Part shown: positions 7,302 through 15,599 of the stretch, piece after piece | How the letters are laid out: every line of letters begins with the position of its first letter | How positions within the stretch are numbered: position 1 is the first letter of the stretch | Assembly: GCA_003240625.1 (NCBI GenBank) | Contig: QFMX01000014.1 | Span: 1 to 44,264, forward strand | DNA: 44,264 bases | Origin: Sphingomonas taxi | GTDB taxonomy: Bacteria > Pseudomonadota > Alphaproteobacteria > Sphingomonadales > Sphingomonadaceae | Direction: 5' to 3' | Made by a program: the position numbers and the translations under genes | The notes under the pieces: generated by a model | Seen by the model: the letters and a program-made list of their open reading frames with translations, nothing else | Database searches by the model: none | Told to the model about the DNA's origin: nothing

Positions 7302-8801
7302 TCACGCAACGCCGTCCCGGGTTTCGGGAACCCGTAACATCGCGAGTGCGGCAAGCCCCATGACGACCGCGGCGAAGGCCATCGTCCAGATCGGCTCGGT
7401 CGGGAAGAACGCCTTCAGCACCGATCCCATCAGCGTCGCGACCAGCAACTGCGGCAGGACGATGAAGATATTGAACAGCCCCATGTAGATGCCGAGCTTG
7501 GCTTGCGGCAGGCTGGAGGCGAGGATCGCGTAGGGCATGGCGAGGATCGACGCCCAGGCGATGCCGATACCGACTTCGCTGACGATCAGCAGGGTCGGAT
7601 CGCGTACGAAGAGGAAGCTCGCGAAGCCCGCGGCGCCGCACAGCAGGCACGCGATATGCGTCTTCACGCGGCCGATCCGCTTCGCTAGCCGGGGCAAGAT
7701 CAACAAGGCCACCAACGCCGCGACCGCGTTGTAGACCGCGAACAGCACGCCGACCCAGTCGCTGCCGGCGTTGTAGGCGGCACTGGTCGCGTCGCTCGAT
7801 CCGTACATGTATTGCGCCACGACGGGTGTGCTGAAGATCCACATGATGAACAGCGCGGACCAGCTGAAGAACTGGACGAGCGCGAGACGTTTCATCACGT
7901 CGGGCATGTCGCCGAAATCGCCGACGATCTGGCTCAGCGCATTGTCGGTGTTGCCGCCGCGCGCGAGGACGATGGCGACGAGGCTGGCGACGCCGAACGC
8001 GACGAGCAGCCCGCCGAGCAGGTACACTTCCTTCTGCAACGCGAGTTCGGGGACCGCGACGATCACCGCTATGCCGGCGATGATCCAGGCGATGCTGGTC
8101 GCAAAGCCGCGGCTGGCGAGCGCGCGGACCGGTGCGGGCAGTGCCTCCTCCGCGTCGCGCTCGGCGAACGACGCCATCTGGTCGGGGCTGTATTCGCGCG
8201 TGTTGCCGACGGTCCAGAGGACGGCGAGCAGCAGTGCGGCGCCGCCGAACCAGAAGCTGTAGCGCACCGTGTCGGGCACCCCCGCCAGCGCATCGCCCGA
8301 CACGCCGAGATGCGCGAGCACGAACGGAAAGATCGATCCGACCACAGCGCCCGCGCCGATGAACGCGGTCTGGAGCGCATAGCCGGCGGTGTGCTGATCT
8401 TTCCGCAGCATGTCCCCGACGAACGCGCGGAACGGCTCCATCGAGACGTTGACCGAGGCGTCGAGCACCCACAATGTCAGCGCGGCGAGCCAAAGCATCT
8501 TGGCCTCGGGCATCACGAACAGCGCGAGCGCGGCGAGTACGGCGCCGGCGAAGAAATACGGGCGGCGACGGCCGAAGCGGGTCCAGGTGCGGTCGCTGTA
8601 ATGACCGATGATCGGCTGGACGAGCAGCCCGGTCAGCGGTGCTGCGACCCACAGATAAGAGAGGTCGTCGAGCGATCCGCCGAGCGTCTGGAAGATCCGG
8701 CTCATATTGGCGTTCTGCAGCGCGAAGCCGACCTGGATGCCGAAAAAGCCGAAGCTGATATTCCACAGGCCGGCAAAGCCCTGGACTGGTTTCTCGGTCA
8801 A
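7302..8801 (-). CDS. SLC45-type MFS sugar/H+ symporter, probably maltose/maltodextrin
   Basis: This is a 499-residue inner-membrane transporter with about twelve hydrophobic segments. The start is a TTG at 8801 preceded by AAGGGAGA at 8 bases; longer readings only add non-coding-like residues. The loop after the second helix, GHYSDRTWTRFGRRRPYF, is the hallmark of SLC45-like sugar symporters, a group that includes bacterial maltose permeases such as MalY of Caulobacter. WVLDASVNVSMEPFRAFVGD is also typical. It lies beside starch-degrading enzymes, a LacI regulator and a TBDR. From that I infer uptake of maltose or short maltodextrins from the periplasm. The region before its start contains an operator-like dyad (8887-8898) resembling the one between lacI and the receptor gene. 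Confidence 0.88.
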   Translation of the reverse strand: MTEKPVQGFAGLWNISFGFFGIQVGFALQNANMSRIFQTLGGSLDDLSYLWVAAPLTGLLVQPIIGHYSDRTWTRFGRRRPYFFAGAVLAALALFVMPEAKMLWLAALTLWVLDASVNVSMEPFRAFVGDMLRKDQHTAGYALQTAFIGAGAVVGSIFPFVLAHLGVSGDALAGVPDTVRYSFWFGGAALLLAVLWTVGNTREYSPDQMASFAERDAEEALPAPVRALASRGFATSIAWIIAGIAVIVAVPELALQKEVYLLGGLLVAFGVASLVAIVLARGGNTDNALSQIVGDFGDMPDVMKRLALVQFFSWSALFIMWIFSTPVVAQYMYGSSDATSAAYNAGSDWVGVLFAVYNAVAALVALLILPRLAKRIGRVKTHIACLLCGAAGFASFLFVRDPTLLIVSEVGIGIAWASILAMPYAILASSLPQAKLGIYMGLFNIFIVLPQLLVATLMGSVLKAFFPTEPIWTMAFAAVVMGLAALAMLRVPETRDGVA

Positions 8802-8886
8802 AACGCGGCTCTCCCTTGGCCGTCGCTTGTCTGCACGACGATCCTGCCGGTGCGGCTTGACGCCAAGCGGCGGTCGAAACAACCAT

Positions 8887-8898
8887 GCATACGAATAC
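8887..8898. promoter_or_regulatory. Possible LacI operator before transporter and DUF6445 gene
   Basis: GCATACGAATAC lies between the divergent transporter (start 8801) and DUF6445 gene (start 8937). It resembles GCATACGTATTC, the minus-strand reading of the site at 10863-10874, with the central CG flanked by AT-rich half-sites as in LacI-family operators. It is a less perfect palindrome than the other copy, so this is a suggestion based on position and similarity. Confidence 0.4.
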
Positions 8899-8936
8899 CT
8901 TGCTCTGTCGCGCACCCGCACGGCATGAAGGCCGGG

Positions 8937-9617
8937 ATGACCGACACGCCGAAAACCACGTTGCATCTCCAGGGCCGGGAGCAGCATCCGCTGATCGCGA
9001 TCGACGATTTCTGGCCCGATCCGGACGCGCTGCGGGAGGATGCGGCAAGCTTGCGGATGACCGCGATCGGCCCGCATTATCCCGGTGTCCGTGCCGAAAT
9101 ACCCCCTCGCCTGGCGGAAACGATGCGCCGCCGGATCGCGCCGTTGCTGGCGGAGCATTTCGGTCTCGATCCGGCGCCGGCGGTGTCGGAGGCCTATTAT
9201 TCGCTGGTTACAACCGCGCCCACCGATCTGGCACCGATCCAGCGACTGCCGCATTTCGATGGCGTAGAGCCGCGGCGGATCGCGGTGCTGCTGTTCCTGG
9301 GGCACGGCGAGCAAGGCGGCACCGCCTTTTACCGGCAGCGGTCGACGGGGTTCGAGAGCGTCGATGCGTCGCGGCTCGATCGGTTCAGGACTGAGTTGGA
9401 AGCAGGCGTGCAGACGTTTGGGATGCCGGAAGCGTCCTACATTGCCGGCGATACGGCACTGTACGAGTGTGTCGGGGTCCAGCCGGCGCGCTTCAACCGG
9501 GCGCTCGTCTATGCGGGGAATACGCTGCACTGTGCGTATCTGCCGCCCGAGGTGGTGCTGAGCTCGGACCCGCTGGCGGGGCGGCTGACGCTCAATCTCT
9601 TCCTGTTCGACGACTGA
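8937..9617 (+). CDS. DUF6445 protein, dioxygenase-like (copy 1)
   Basis: This is a 226-residue cytosolic protein. I chose the ATG at 8937, preceded by GAAGG; an in-frame ATG 12 bases upstream is possible. The N-terminus has PLIAIDDFWPDPDALRED, and the core has LPHFDGVEPRRIAVLLFLG, GGTAFYRQRSTGFESVD, LVYAGNTLHCAYL and GRLTLNLFLFDD. The family is listed as unknown. H106 and D108 (HxD), a distal H198 and R216 at about +18 match the iron and 2-oxoglutarate ligand pattern of double-stranded beta-helix dioxygenases such as prolyl 4-hydroxylases. That is my inference. A paralogue lies at 31612-32283 in the second glycan locus. It is divergent from the sugar transporter and is followed by a palindromic repeat. 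Confidence 0.75.
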   Translation: MTDTPKTTLHLQGREQHPLIAIDDFWPDPDALREDAASLRMTAIGPHYPGVRAEIPPRLAETMRRRIAPLLAEHFGLDPAPAVSEAYYSLVTTAPTDLAPIQRLPHFDGVEPRRIAVLLFLGHGEQGGTAFYRQRSTGFESVDASRLDRFRTELEAGVQTFGMPEASYIAGDTALYECVGVQPARFNRALVYAGNTLHCAYLPPEVVLSSDPLAGRLTLNLFLFDD

Positions 9618-9646
9618 GTACGCCTGCTCACTCCGCGGGGCCATTC

Positions 9647-9772
9647 GATCCTCCCCCGCCAGGGGGAGGTGGCGCCGAAGGTGACGGAGGGGGAGGTTAC
9701 GCAACAGCGGTTGCTCATGCCGCCCCCTCCGTCAGGCTGACGCCTGCCACCTCCCCCTGGCGGGGGAGGATC
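9647..9772. repeat. Intergenic palindromic repeat, family R1
   Basis: This copy runs from GATCCTCCCCCGCCAGGGGG to CCCCCTGGCGGGGGAGGATC, with inner GGAGGGGGAGG and CCCCCTCCGTC blocks. It separates the stop of the DUF6445 gene from the stop of the minus-strand lacI gene, so it may also act as a bidirectional terminator. The inner part differs from the copies at 1532 and 37836 by carrying GTCAGGCTGACGCCTGCC. Confidence 0.85.
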
Positions 9773-9781
9773 GTGGTTGGG

Positions 9782-10807
9782 TTACGCTCCGCTGCTTGCG
9801 CGGATCACCAGCCGGGTTGGCAGCGGCGCGTCGTCGGACACTTCGCCGCGCAGTCTCGCCAGCAGCGTCCGCACCAGCGCCTCCCCGGCCCGGCGCGCGT
9901 CCTGTGTGACGGTCGTCAGCGGCGGATTGGTGAGTTGCGCTGAGGCGATGTCGTCGAAGCCGACGATCGCGACGTCGTCCGGGATCGCTCGCCCCGCCGC
10001 CGCCAGCGCACGCATCGCGCCGATCGCGATGCTGTCGCTCGCCGCGAAGATCGCATCATACCTGGCACCGCGCCGCGCGAGTTCGGCGACCGCCTCCTGC
10101 CCGGCATCTTCGGTGGTGATCGCATCGACCTGCAATGCATCATCCACCACGAGGCCAGCCGCCTCCAGCGCGTCGCGATATCCCCGATACCGATCCTCGA
10201 GTTCGGGATACCGTCCGTCGGCCGTGCCCAGGAACGCGATCCGGCGCTGCCCTTGCGCGATCAGGTGCGCGGTCGCCGCCTCGCCCCCGCCGCGGTTGTC
10301 CGAACCGACCGTGATTCCCGCCGGCCCGGTGCCGACCGCGCCCCAGCGAACCACCTTGGTCCCCTGCTCCGTGAGGTGATCGAGGCGCGCACGATAGGCT
10401 TCATAATCGCCATAGCCGAGCAGGATGATGCCGTCGGCCTTGCGACTGTCCTGGTAATCGACGTGCCAGTCGCCGGACAATTGCTGAAACGAGATCAGCA
10501 GATCGTACCCGGCGCGCGCGCAGGCGTGCGTGATCGAGCCGAGCATCGACAGGAAGAACGGGTTGATGGTGGAATCGTCCTCGGCGGGTTCCTCGAAGAA
10601 CAGCAGCGCCAGCGTGTTCGCCGATTGGCTCCGCAACGACGACGCATGTTTGTCGACGGCATAGTGCAGACTTCGGGCGATCGCCTCGATCCGCTGGCGA
10701 GTCTGCGGATTGACCGACTTCGATCCACGTAGCGCGCGCGACACGGTCGGCTGCGACACGCCAGCCAGTTGCGCGATGTCGAACGATGTCGGACGGCGGC
10801 CCATCAT
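9782..10807 (-). CDS. LacI-family regulator of the maltodextrin locus
   Basis: This is a 341-residue repressor-type protein. The N-terminal helix-turn-helix is FDIAQLAGVSQPTVSRALRG, followed by the hinge region (RSQSANTLALLF). The rest is a periplasmic-binding-protein-like effector domain with SDNRGGGEAATAHLIAQGQR, AASDSIAIGAMRALAAAGR and VGFDDIASAQLTNPPLTTV. I start at the ATG at 10807; an adjacent ATG at 10804 or a TTG at 10825 are alternatives. It is divergent from the receptor gene (start 11004), and the 196-bp interval holds a palindromic site at 10863-10874. By location it corresponds to MalR of Caulobacter, so the ligand is probably a malto-oligosaccharide. That is inferred from the neighbours, not from ligand-contact residues. 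Confidence 0.9.
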   Translation of the reverse strand: MMGRRPTSFDIAQLAGVSQPTVSRALRGSKSVNPQTRQRIEAIARSLHYAVDKHASSLRSQSANTLALLFFEEPAEDDSTINPFFLSMLGSITHACARAGYDLLISFQQLSGDWHVDYQDSRKADGIILLGYGDYEAYRARLDHLTEQGTKVVRWGAVGTGPAGITVGSDNRGGGEAATAHLIAQGQRRIAFLGTADGRYPELEDRYRGYRDALEAAGLVVDDALQVDAITTEDAGQEAVAELARRGARYDAIFAASDSIAIGAMRALAAAGRAIPDDVAIVGFDDIASAQLTNPPLTTVTQDARRAGEALVRTLLARLRGEVSDDAPLPTRLVIRASSGA

Positions 10808-10862
10808 TGGAGCCTGTGTGGGCAAAAGTGGTCGAGAAGAGACAGGGACTGCATGAACCAGT

Positions 10863-10874
10863 GAATACGTATGC
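10863..10874. promoter_or_regulatory. Candidate LacI operator between lacI and receptor gene
   Basis: GAATACGTATGC contains the perfect 8-bp palindrome ATACGTAT with a central CG, as is usual for LacI-family operators. It is the best dyad in the 196-bp interval between the divergent lacI and receptor genes, and a related sequence precedes the sugar transporter (8887-8898). Confidence 0.5.
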
Positions 10875-11003
10875 CCGTCCCTTTTGCAACGACCCCGGCC
10901 GAAATATAGCCGGCTTGCGACAATCGACGCGAAAGCACGACGTCGAGGCTACCGACACAAGTCATTGAGGATGCGCGGGATCATTCCCGCCAAAGGGGTA
11001 TTC

Positions 11004-13973
11004 ATGAGCAATTTTGCACCGTGCCGCGCGCGCGCCACGAACGGCGTTTCCGCGCACAGCCGCCTCGCGCTCCGCGTCAGCGCCACCGCGCTCGCCGCCG
11101 CGCTGATCCTGCCGGGCCACGCCGCGTTCTCACAGGTCGCCCCCGGTGTTCCGAACGCCAATTCGACCGCGCCCGCGCAGGTCGATGCCGTCACGACCGC
11201 CGCAGAGCCCACGCCGCAGCCGGCCGACGCCGTGCCGACCGCGCCGCAGGACGCCGCCGCAGCAACCCCGGCGGACGACGGCGGTGACGATATCGTCGTG
11301 ACCGGCATTCGCGCCGGCCTCGAATCCTCCGCCAAGATCAAGCGCCAGTCGGTGCTGATCGTCGACTCGATCTCGGCCGAAGACGTCGGCAAGCTGCCCG
11401 ACGTGTCGATCGCGGACTCGCTCGCGCGCCTGCCGGGCGTGACCGCGCAGCGTCTCGAAGGCCGCGACCAACGCCTGTCGATCCGCGGTCTCGGCCCCGA
11501 TTTCTCGACCACGCTGCTCAACGGCCGCGAACAGGTCACGACCGGTGACAATCGCGGCGTCGAGTTCGATCAATATCCGTCGGAATTCTTCAAGAACGTC
11601 AACGTCTACAAGTCGGCCGACGCCTCGCTGATCGCCGCCGGGATCGCCGGCACGGTCGACCTGCGGATGCTGCGTCCGCTCGACCAGCCCAACCGGATCG
11701 TCGCGATCAGTGCACGCGGCCAGATGAACGGCATCGACAAGCTCAACCCGGACGGCACGCGCTACGGCTATCGCGCGTCGGCGACCTATGTCGACAAGTT
11801 CGCCGACGACACGCTCGGCATCGCGATCGGCGTGTCGGCGACGCAGACGCCGTCGCAGAACGAGCGCTACAATGCCTGGGGCTATACCGGCACCGGCACC
11901 GCAGCCGACCCGTTCCTGGTCAACGGCGCCAAGCCCTATGTCCAGTCGAACGAACTGAAGCGCTACGGCGGCGTCGCGACGATCGAGTGGCAGCCGTCCG
12001 ACAGCTTCCATTCGACCTTCGACGCGCTGTATTCGCATTTCAAGGAAACGCAGATCCTGCGCGGCATCGAATTCCCGCTCGCGGGGCAGCTGGCCAGCGC
12101 TGGCACGGTCGGCGGCACGACGGTTTCGGGCGTGACGAGCAGCGACGGTTTCGTCACCGACGCGACGTTCGGCAATGTCTTCGGCGTGCAGCGCAACGAT
12201 TATAACCAGCGCAAGGCGGATAATTACTCGTTCGGCTGGAACAACGATCTGAAGCTGACCGACACGATCCACCTGAACGTCGACGCGAGCTGGAGCCATG
12301 CGGATCGCACCGACTTCCTGCTCGAGACCAACACCGGCACCGGCTTCGCCAAGAGCGGCGCGGCGGATACCGTCACGGTCAAGCAGAACGGCAACGGCAC
12401 CTACACCTTCTCGCCGACGCTGGATTACACCGATACCAACGTCTTCAAGCTGACCGACCCGCAAGGGTGGGGCAACAACGGCACGCAGCAGGTCGTCCAG
12501 ACCGGCTTCCTCAACCGGCCGAGCTTCAAGGACGACCTGAAGTCGCTACGCGCAAGCCTCAACGGCGAGTTCTCGAACAGTGTCGTCAAGGGCTGGGAAG
12601 CCGGCGGCAACTATAGCCAGCGCAAGAAGACCAGCGCCTACACCTCCTATTTCCTGTGCCCGCCGGGCGGCGGCGTGGGCTGCACCGTGTCGAGCGGCTC
12701 GCCGCTCAGCAGCGACGTTCCCAGCGAGGCGCAGCTCGGGACCAATGTCGCGCTCGACTATCTCGGCATCCCGCAGATGCTGACGCTCGATCCGCTGTAC
12801 CTCTACAACAACACGCTGCAGTCGGCGTTCGACGGCCGGCCGTCCGCGCTGGTGCGCGACAACGTCGTGCTCGAAAAGGTTTGGACCGGCTACGCCAAGG
12901 TCACGCTCGACGGTCTGGTCGGCGATAAGCCGCTCAAGGGCTCGATCGGCGCGCAGGTTGTGCATTCGGACCAGAGCTCGACCGGGCAGATCGCCAGCGT
13001 CGTCGGCGGCGCGGTGACGATCGCACCGGTGAAGGAGTCGGTGAAATACACCAACTTCCTGCCGTCCGCGACGATGTCGGTCGAACTGATCCCGCTGGGC
13101 TTCGTCAAGGTCGGCGCATCGCAGACGATGGTCCGTCCGCGCCTGGACCAGGAGCGCGTGACGCAGGACGTCGCGATCAACCTGACCAACATCGGCCAGA
13201 CGCCTGCCGGCCTGTTCCCGGTGTTCACCTCGACCGGCGGCAACGTCAACCTGAAGCCGTATCAGTCGACCAACATCGATCTGTCGTTCGAGAAGTATTT
13301 CAACGGTGGCGGCTATGTCGCGCTGTCGAGCTACTTCAAGCACCTGACCGACTTCGTCGATCCGAACAATTCGCTGCCCTACGACTTCTCGGCGCTGCTC
13401 CCCTCCCTGACCGCGGCGCAGCAGGCGCAGGTGATCGCGGCGGGCCAGACGATCGGCAACGTCTCGTTGCCCGACAACACCGGTCGCGGCGAAGTGCTCG
13501 GCGTCGAGGCGACCCTGTCGCTGCCGTTCAAGGCGATCACGTCCGCGCTCGACGGGTTCGGCATGTTCGCCAGCGGCAACTACACGCAGTCGACGATCAA
13601 GTATGGCAGCAACCCGACCGAGGCGATCACCCTGCCCGGCCTGTCCAAATGGACCGGCAGCGGCACGATCTACTTCGAGAAATGGGGCTTCCAGGCGCGC
13701 GCGAACTATCGCTATCGCTCGAGCTTCCTGGCCGAGGTCGCCGGTCTGTCGGCGAACCCGACCTATCGCACCGCAAAGGCCGAGGCGATCCTGGATGCGC
13801 AGATCGGTTATGAGTTCCAGTCCGGCCCGCTGCGCAACTTCGCAATCCTCGCGCAGGCGAAGAACCTGACTGACCGGCCGTTCGTGACGTACCAGAACGA
13901 CGATCCGCGCCAGGTGATCGACTACCAGCGCTATGGTCGTGATTACTATGTCGGCATCACCTACAAGTTCTGA
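11004..13973 (+). CDS. TonB-dependent receptor, probably for maltodextrins
   Basis: This is a 989-residue outer-membrane receptor. The ATG at 11004 follows AAAGGGG by 5 bases. The signal peptide ends near SQVAPG (LALRVSATALAAALILPGHA). A TonB box, DIVVTGI, is at about residues 96-102. The plug domain has SAEDVGKLPDVSIADSLARL, PGVTAQRLEGRDQRLSIRGL and NVYKSADASLIAAGIAGTVD. The beta-barrel ends in YYVGITYKF with a terminal aromatic residue, as needed for outer-membrane insertion. It should bring oligosaccharides into the periplasm for the glycosidases encoded downstream. The long family, the divergent lacI and the neighbouring SLC45 transporter match the MalA arrangement of Caulobacter. Its 3' end has been tandemly repeated beyond the stop (13964-14003). 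Confidence 0.92.
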   Translation: MSNFAPCRARATNGVSAHSRLALRVSATALAAALILPGHAAFSQVAPGVPNANSTAPAQVDAVTTAAEPTPQPADAVPTAPQDAAAATPADDGGDDIVVTGIRAGLESSAKIKRQSVLIVDSISAEDVGKLPDVSIADSLARLPGVTAQRLEGRDQRLSIRGLGPDFSTTLLNGREQVTTGDNRGVEFDQYPSEFFKNVNVYKSADASLIAAGIAGTVDLRMLRPLDQPNRIVAISARGQMNGIDKLNPDGTRYGYRASATYVDKFADDTLGIAIGVSATQTPSQNERYNAWGYTGTGTAADPFLVNGAKPYVQSNELKRYGGVATIEWQPSDSFHSTFDALYSHFKETQILRGIEFPLAGQLASAGTVGGTTVSGVTSSDGFVTDATFGNVFGVQRNDYNQRKADNYSFGWNNDLKLTDTIHLNVDASWSHADRTDFLLETNTGTGFAKSGAADTVTVKQNGNGTYTFSPTLDYTDTNVFKLTDPQGWGNNGTQQVVQTGFLNRPSFKDDLKSLRASLNGEFSNSVVKGWEAGGNYSQRKKTSAYTSYFLCPPGGGVGCTVSSGSPLSSDVPSEAQLGTNVALDYLGIPQMLTLDPLYLYNNTLQSAFDGRPSALVRDNVVLEKVWTGYAKVTLDGLVGDKPLKGSIGAQVVHSDQSSTGQIASVVGGAVTIAPVKESVKYTNFLPSATMSVELIPLGFVKVGASQTMVRPRLDQERVTQDVAINLTNIGQTPAGLFPVFTSTGGNVNLKPYQSTNIDLSFEKYFNGGGYVALSSYFKHLTDFVDPNNSLPYDFSALLPSLTAAQQAQVIAAGQTIGNVSLPDNTGRGEVLGVEATLSLPFKAITSALDGFGMFASGNYTQSTIKYGSNPTEAITLPGLSKWTGSGTIYFEKWGFQARANYRYRSSFLAEVAGLSANPTYRTAKAEAILDAQIGYEFQSGPLRNFAILAQAKNLTDRPFVTYQNDDPRQVIDYQRYGRDYYVGITYKF

Positions 13974-14003
13974 CGGGCAAGTTCTGACGAGCAAGTTCTG
14001 ATG
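13964..14003 (+). repeat. Three tandem 14-bp units at the receptor 3' end
   Basis: CAAGTTCTGACGGG, CAAGTTCTGACGAG and a partial CAAGTTCTGATG lie head to tail. The first covers the last codons and stop of the receptor gene (Lys-Phe-stop); the others lie just outside it. It looks like slippage duplication of the terminal codons. Confidence 0.85.
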
Positions 14004-14009
14004 TCGATG

Positions 14010-14038
14010 GCGGGGCGGTTGACACCGCCCCGCATTTT
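14010..14038 (+). terminator. Probable terminator or attenuating hairpin after receptor gene
   Basis: A perfect 9-bp G/C stem (GCGGGGCGG / CCGCCCCGC) with the loop TTGACA is followed by ATTTTG. It lies 36 bases after the receptor stop and 47 bases before the halogenase start. It may end or reduce transcription so that receptor mRNA exceeds enzyme mRNA. Confidence 0.7.
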
Positions 14039-14084
14039 GCCCCGCGACGGCGGCACCTGACGGTTTCAAGCGGGGACGCGGACG

Positions 14085-15599
14085 ATGGCCAATCACCCTT
14101 TGCGTATCGTGATCGCCGGCGGCGGAACGGCCGGCTGGATGGCGGCGGCCACCTTCGCGCGGTTCCTGGAGACGGGATACGAGATCGACTTGATCGAGTC
14201 CGACGAGATCGGCACTGTTGGGGTCGGCGAGGCGACGATCCCGCAGATCCATCTGTTCAACGATGCGCTCGGGCTCGACGAGGACGCGTTCCTCCGCGCG
14301 ACCGGGGGCACGTTCAAGCTCGGCATCGAGTTCGTCGACTGGTTCAAGCCGGGCCATCGCTACATGCACGCGTTCGGCGATGTCGGGCGTGATGTCGGCC
14401 TGTTGCCGTTCCACCAATATTGGCTGCGCGCGCGGTCGCTCGGGCTCGCTGGCGATCTGGGCGCCTATTCGCTGAATACGCACGCCGCACTTGCCGAGCG
14501 GATGCAGCGGGGGCCGGCTCGTACCGCGCGCACGCTGCCGTCGATGCCCTACGCGTATCATTTCGATGCCGGCCTCTATGCGCGCTACCTGCGACGCTAT
14601 TCCGAGACCCGCGGCGTCAATCGGATCGAGGGCAAGATCGTCCGCGTCACCCGCGATGGCGAGAGCGGCGATGTCGCCGGACTGGTGCTTGAGAACGGCA
14701 CGACCGTCGCCGCCGACCTGTATATCGACTGCACCGGCTTTCGCGGGCTGCTGATCGAGGAGGCGCTCGGTACCGGGTATGAGGACTGGACGCACTGGCT
14801 GCCGTGCGACCGAGCCATTGCGGTGCCCTCGGCGCGGAGCGAAAAGTTCACGCCGTACACGCGCTCGACCGCGCATGCCGCCGGCTGGCAGTGGCGGATC
14901 CCGTTGCAGCATCGCACCGGCAACGGCGTCGTCTTCTCCAGCGCGCACATCAGCGAGGACGAGGCGACCGCGACTTTGCTCAGCGGACTCGACACCCCGG
15001 CGATGGCCGACCCGCGGACGATCACGTTCCGCACCGGCCGCCGCAAGCAGATCTGGAACCGCAACGTCGTCGCGCTCGGGCTGGCGGCGGGGTTCATGGA
15101 ACCGCTCGAATCCACCAGCATCCACCTGATCCAGTCTGCGATCTCGCGACTGTTGAAGCTGTTACCCGGCCGCGTCATCGCCGACGCCGATCGCGCCGAG
15201 TTCAACCGCCAGAGCGACTTCGAATACGAGCGTATCCGCGACTTCATCATCCTCCACTACAAGGCGACCGCGCGCGACGACACGCCGTTCTGGCGCCAGT
15301 GCCGCGACATGGCGGTGCCCGACACGCTCGCCGCGAAGATCGAATTGTGGCGCGGCAACGGACACATCGTCCGCGAGCATGAGGAGCTGTTCACCGAAGT
15401 CGGCTGGCTTCAGGTGCTGGCGGGACAAGGCATCATACCGGCGGGCCACCATCCATTGGCGGACGCGATATCGACGAACGACCTGGGGGAATTCATGGAC
15501 ACGATCGACAAGCTCAACGCGCGCGAAGTGGCGCAGATGCAGGATCACGCGGCGTTCGTCGCACAGCATTGCGCGGCATCCGCAGGGCTCGGCGCATGA
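14085..15599 (+). CDS. FAD-dependent halogenase-like protein, subfamily A (locus 1)
   Basis: This is a 504-residue flavoprotein of the tryptophan-halogenase family. The FAD-binding motif is VIAGGGTAGWMAAA at about residues 9-22, followed by GTVGVGEATIP. The residues that make and direct hypohalous acid in PrnA-type enzymes appear kept: K78 in GGTFKLGIEFVDW and E342 in MEPLESTSIHL. The WxWxIP signature is W268-x-W270-x-I-P (GWQWRIPLQHRTGNG). The true substrate of receptor-linked members is unknown, and free tryptophan is not assured. No flavin reductase is encoded in the window, so FADH2 must come from elsewhere. It is closest to the protein at 41370-42887. It overlaps the amylase gene by ATGA. 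No signal peptide is seen, so it is cytosolic. Confidence 0.9.
   Translation: MANHPLRIVIAGGGTAGWMAAATFARFLETGYEIDLIESDEIGTVGVGEATIPQIHLFNDALGLDEDAFLRATGGTFKLGIEFVDWFKPGHRYMHAFGDVGRDVGLLPFHQYWLRARSLGLAGDLGAYSLNTHAALAERMQRGPARTARTLPSMPYAYHFDAGLYARYLRRYSETRGVNRIEGKIVRVTRDGESGDVAGLVLENGTTVAADLYIDCTGFRGLLIEEALGTGYEDWTHWLPCDRAIAVPSARSEKFTPYTRSTAHAAGWQWRIPLQHRTGNGVVFSSAHISEDEATATLLSGLDTPAMADPRTITFRTGRRKQIWNRNVVALGLAAGFMEPLESTSIHLIQSAISRLLKLLPGRVIADADRAEFNRQSDFEYERIRDFIILHYKATARDDTPFWRQCRDMAVPDTLAAKIELWRGNGHIVREHEELFTEVGWLQVLAGQGIIPAGHHPLADAISTNDLGEFMDTIDKLNAREVAQMQDHAAFVAQHCAASAGLGA

Noticed and set aside
7812..8936. Long N-terminal extension of the DUF6445 protein
   Set aside because: The extension is antisense to the sugar transporter and is absent from the paralogue at 31612. 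The start at 8937 gives the normal family length.
13964..14003. CRISPR-like repeats
   Set aside because: The units are 14 bp, directly adjacent with no spacers, and overlap the end of a coding sequence. No cas gene is present.
12546..15125. Open frame of 859 codons on the minus strand
   Set aside because: It lies opposite the receptor and halogenase genes, which have clear family motifs. Its translation is arginine- and aspartate-rich with no recognisable domain, as expected of antisense frames in GC-rich DNA.
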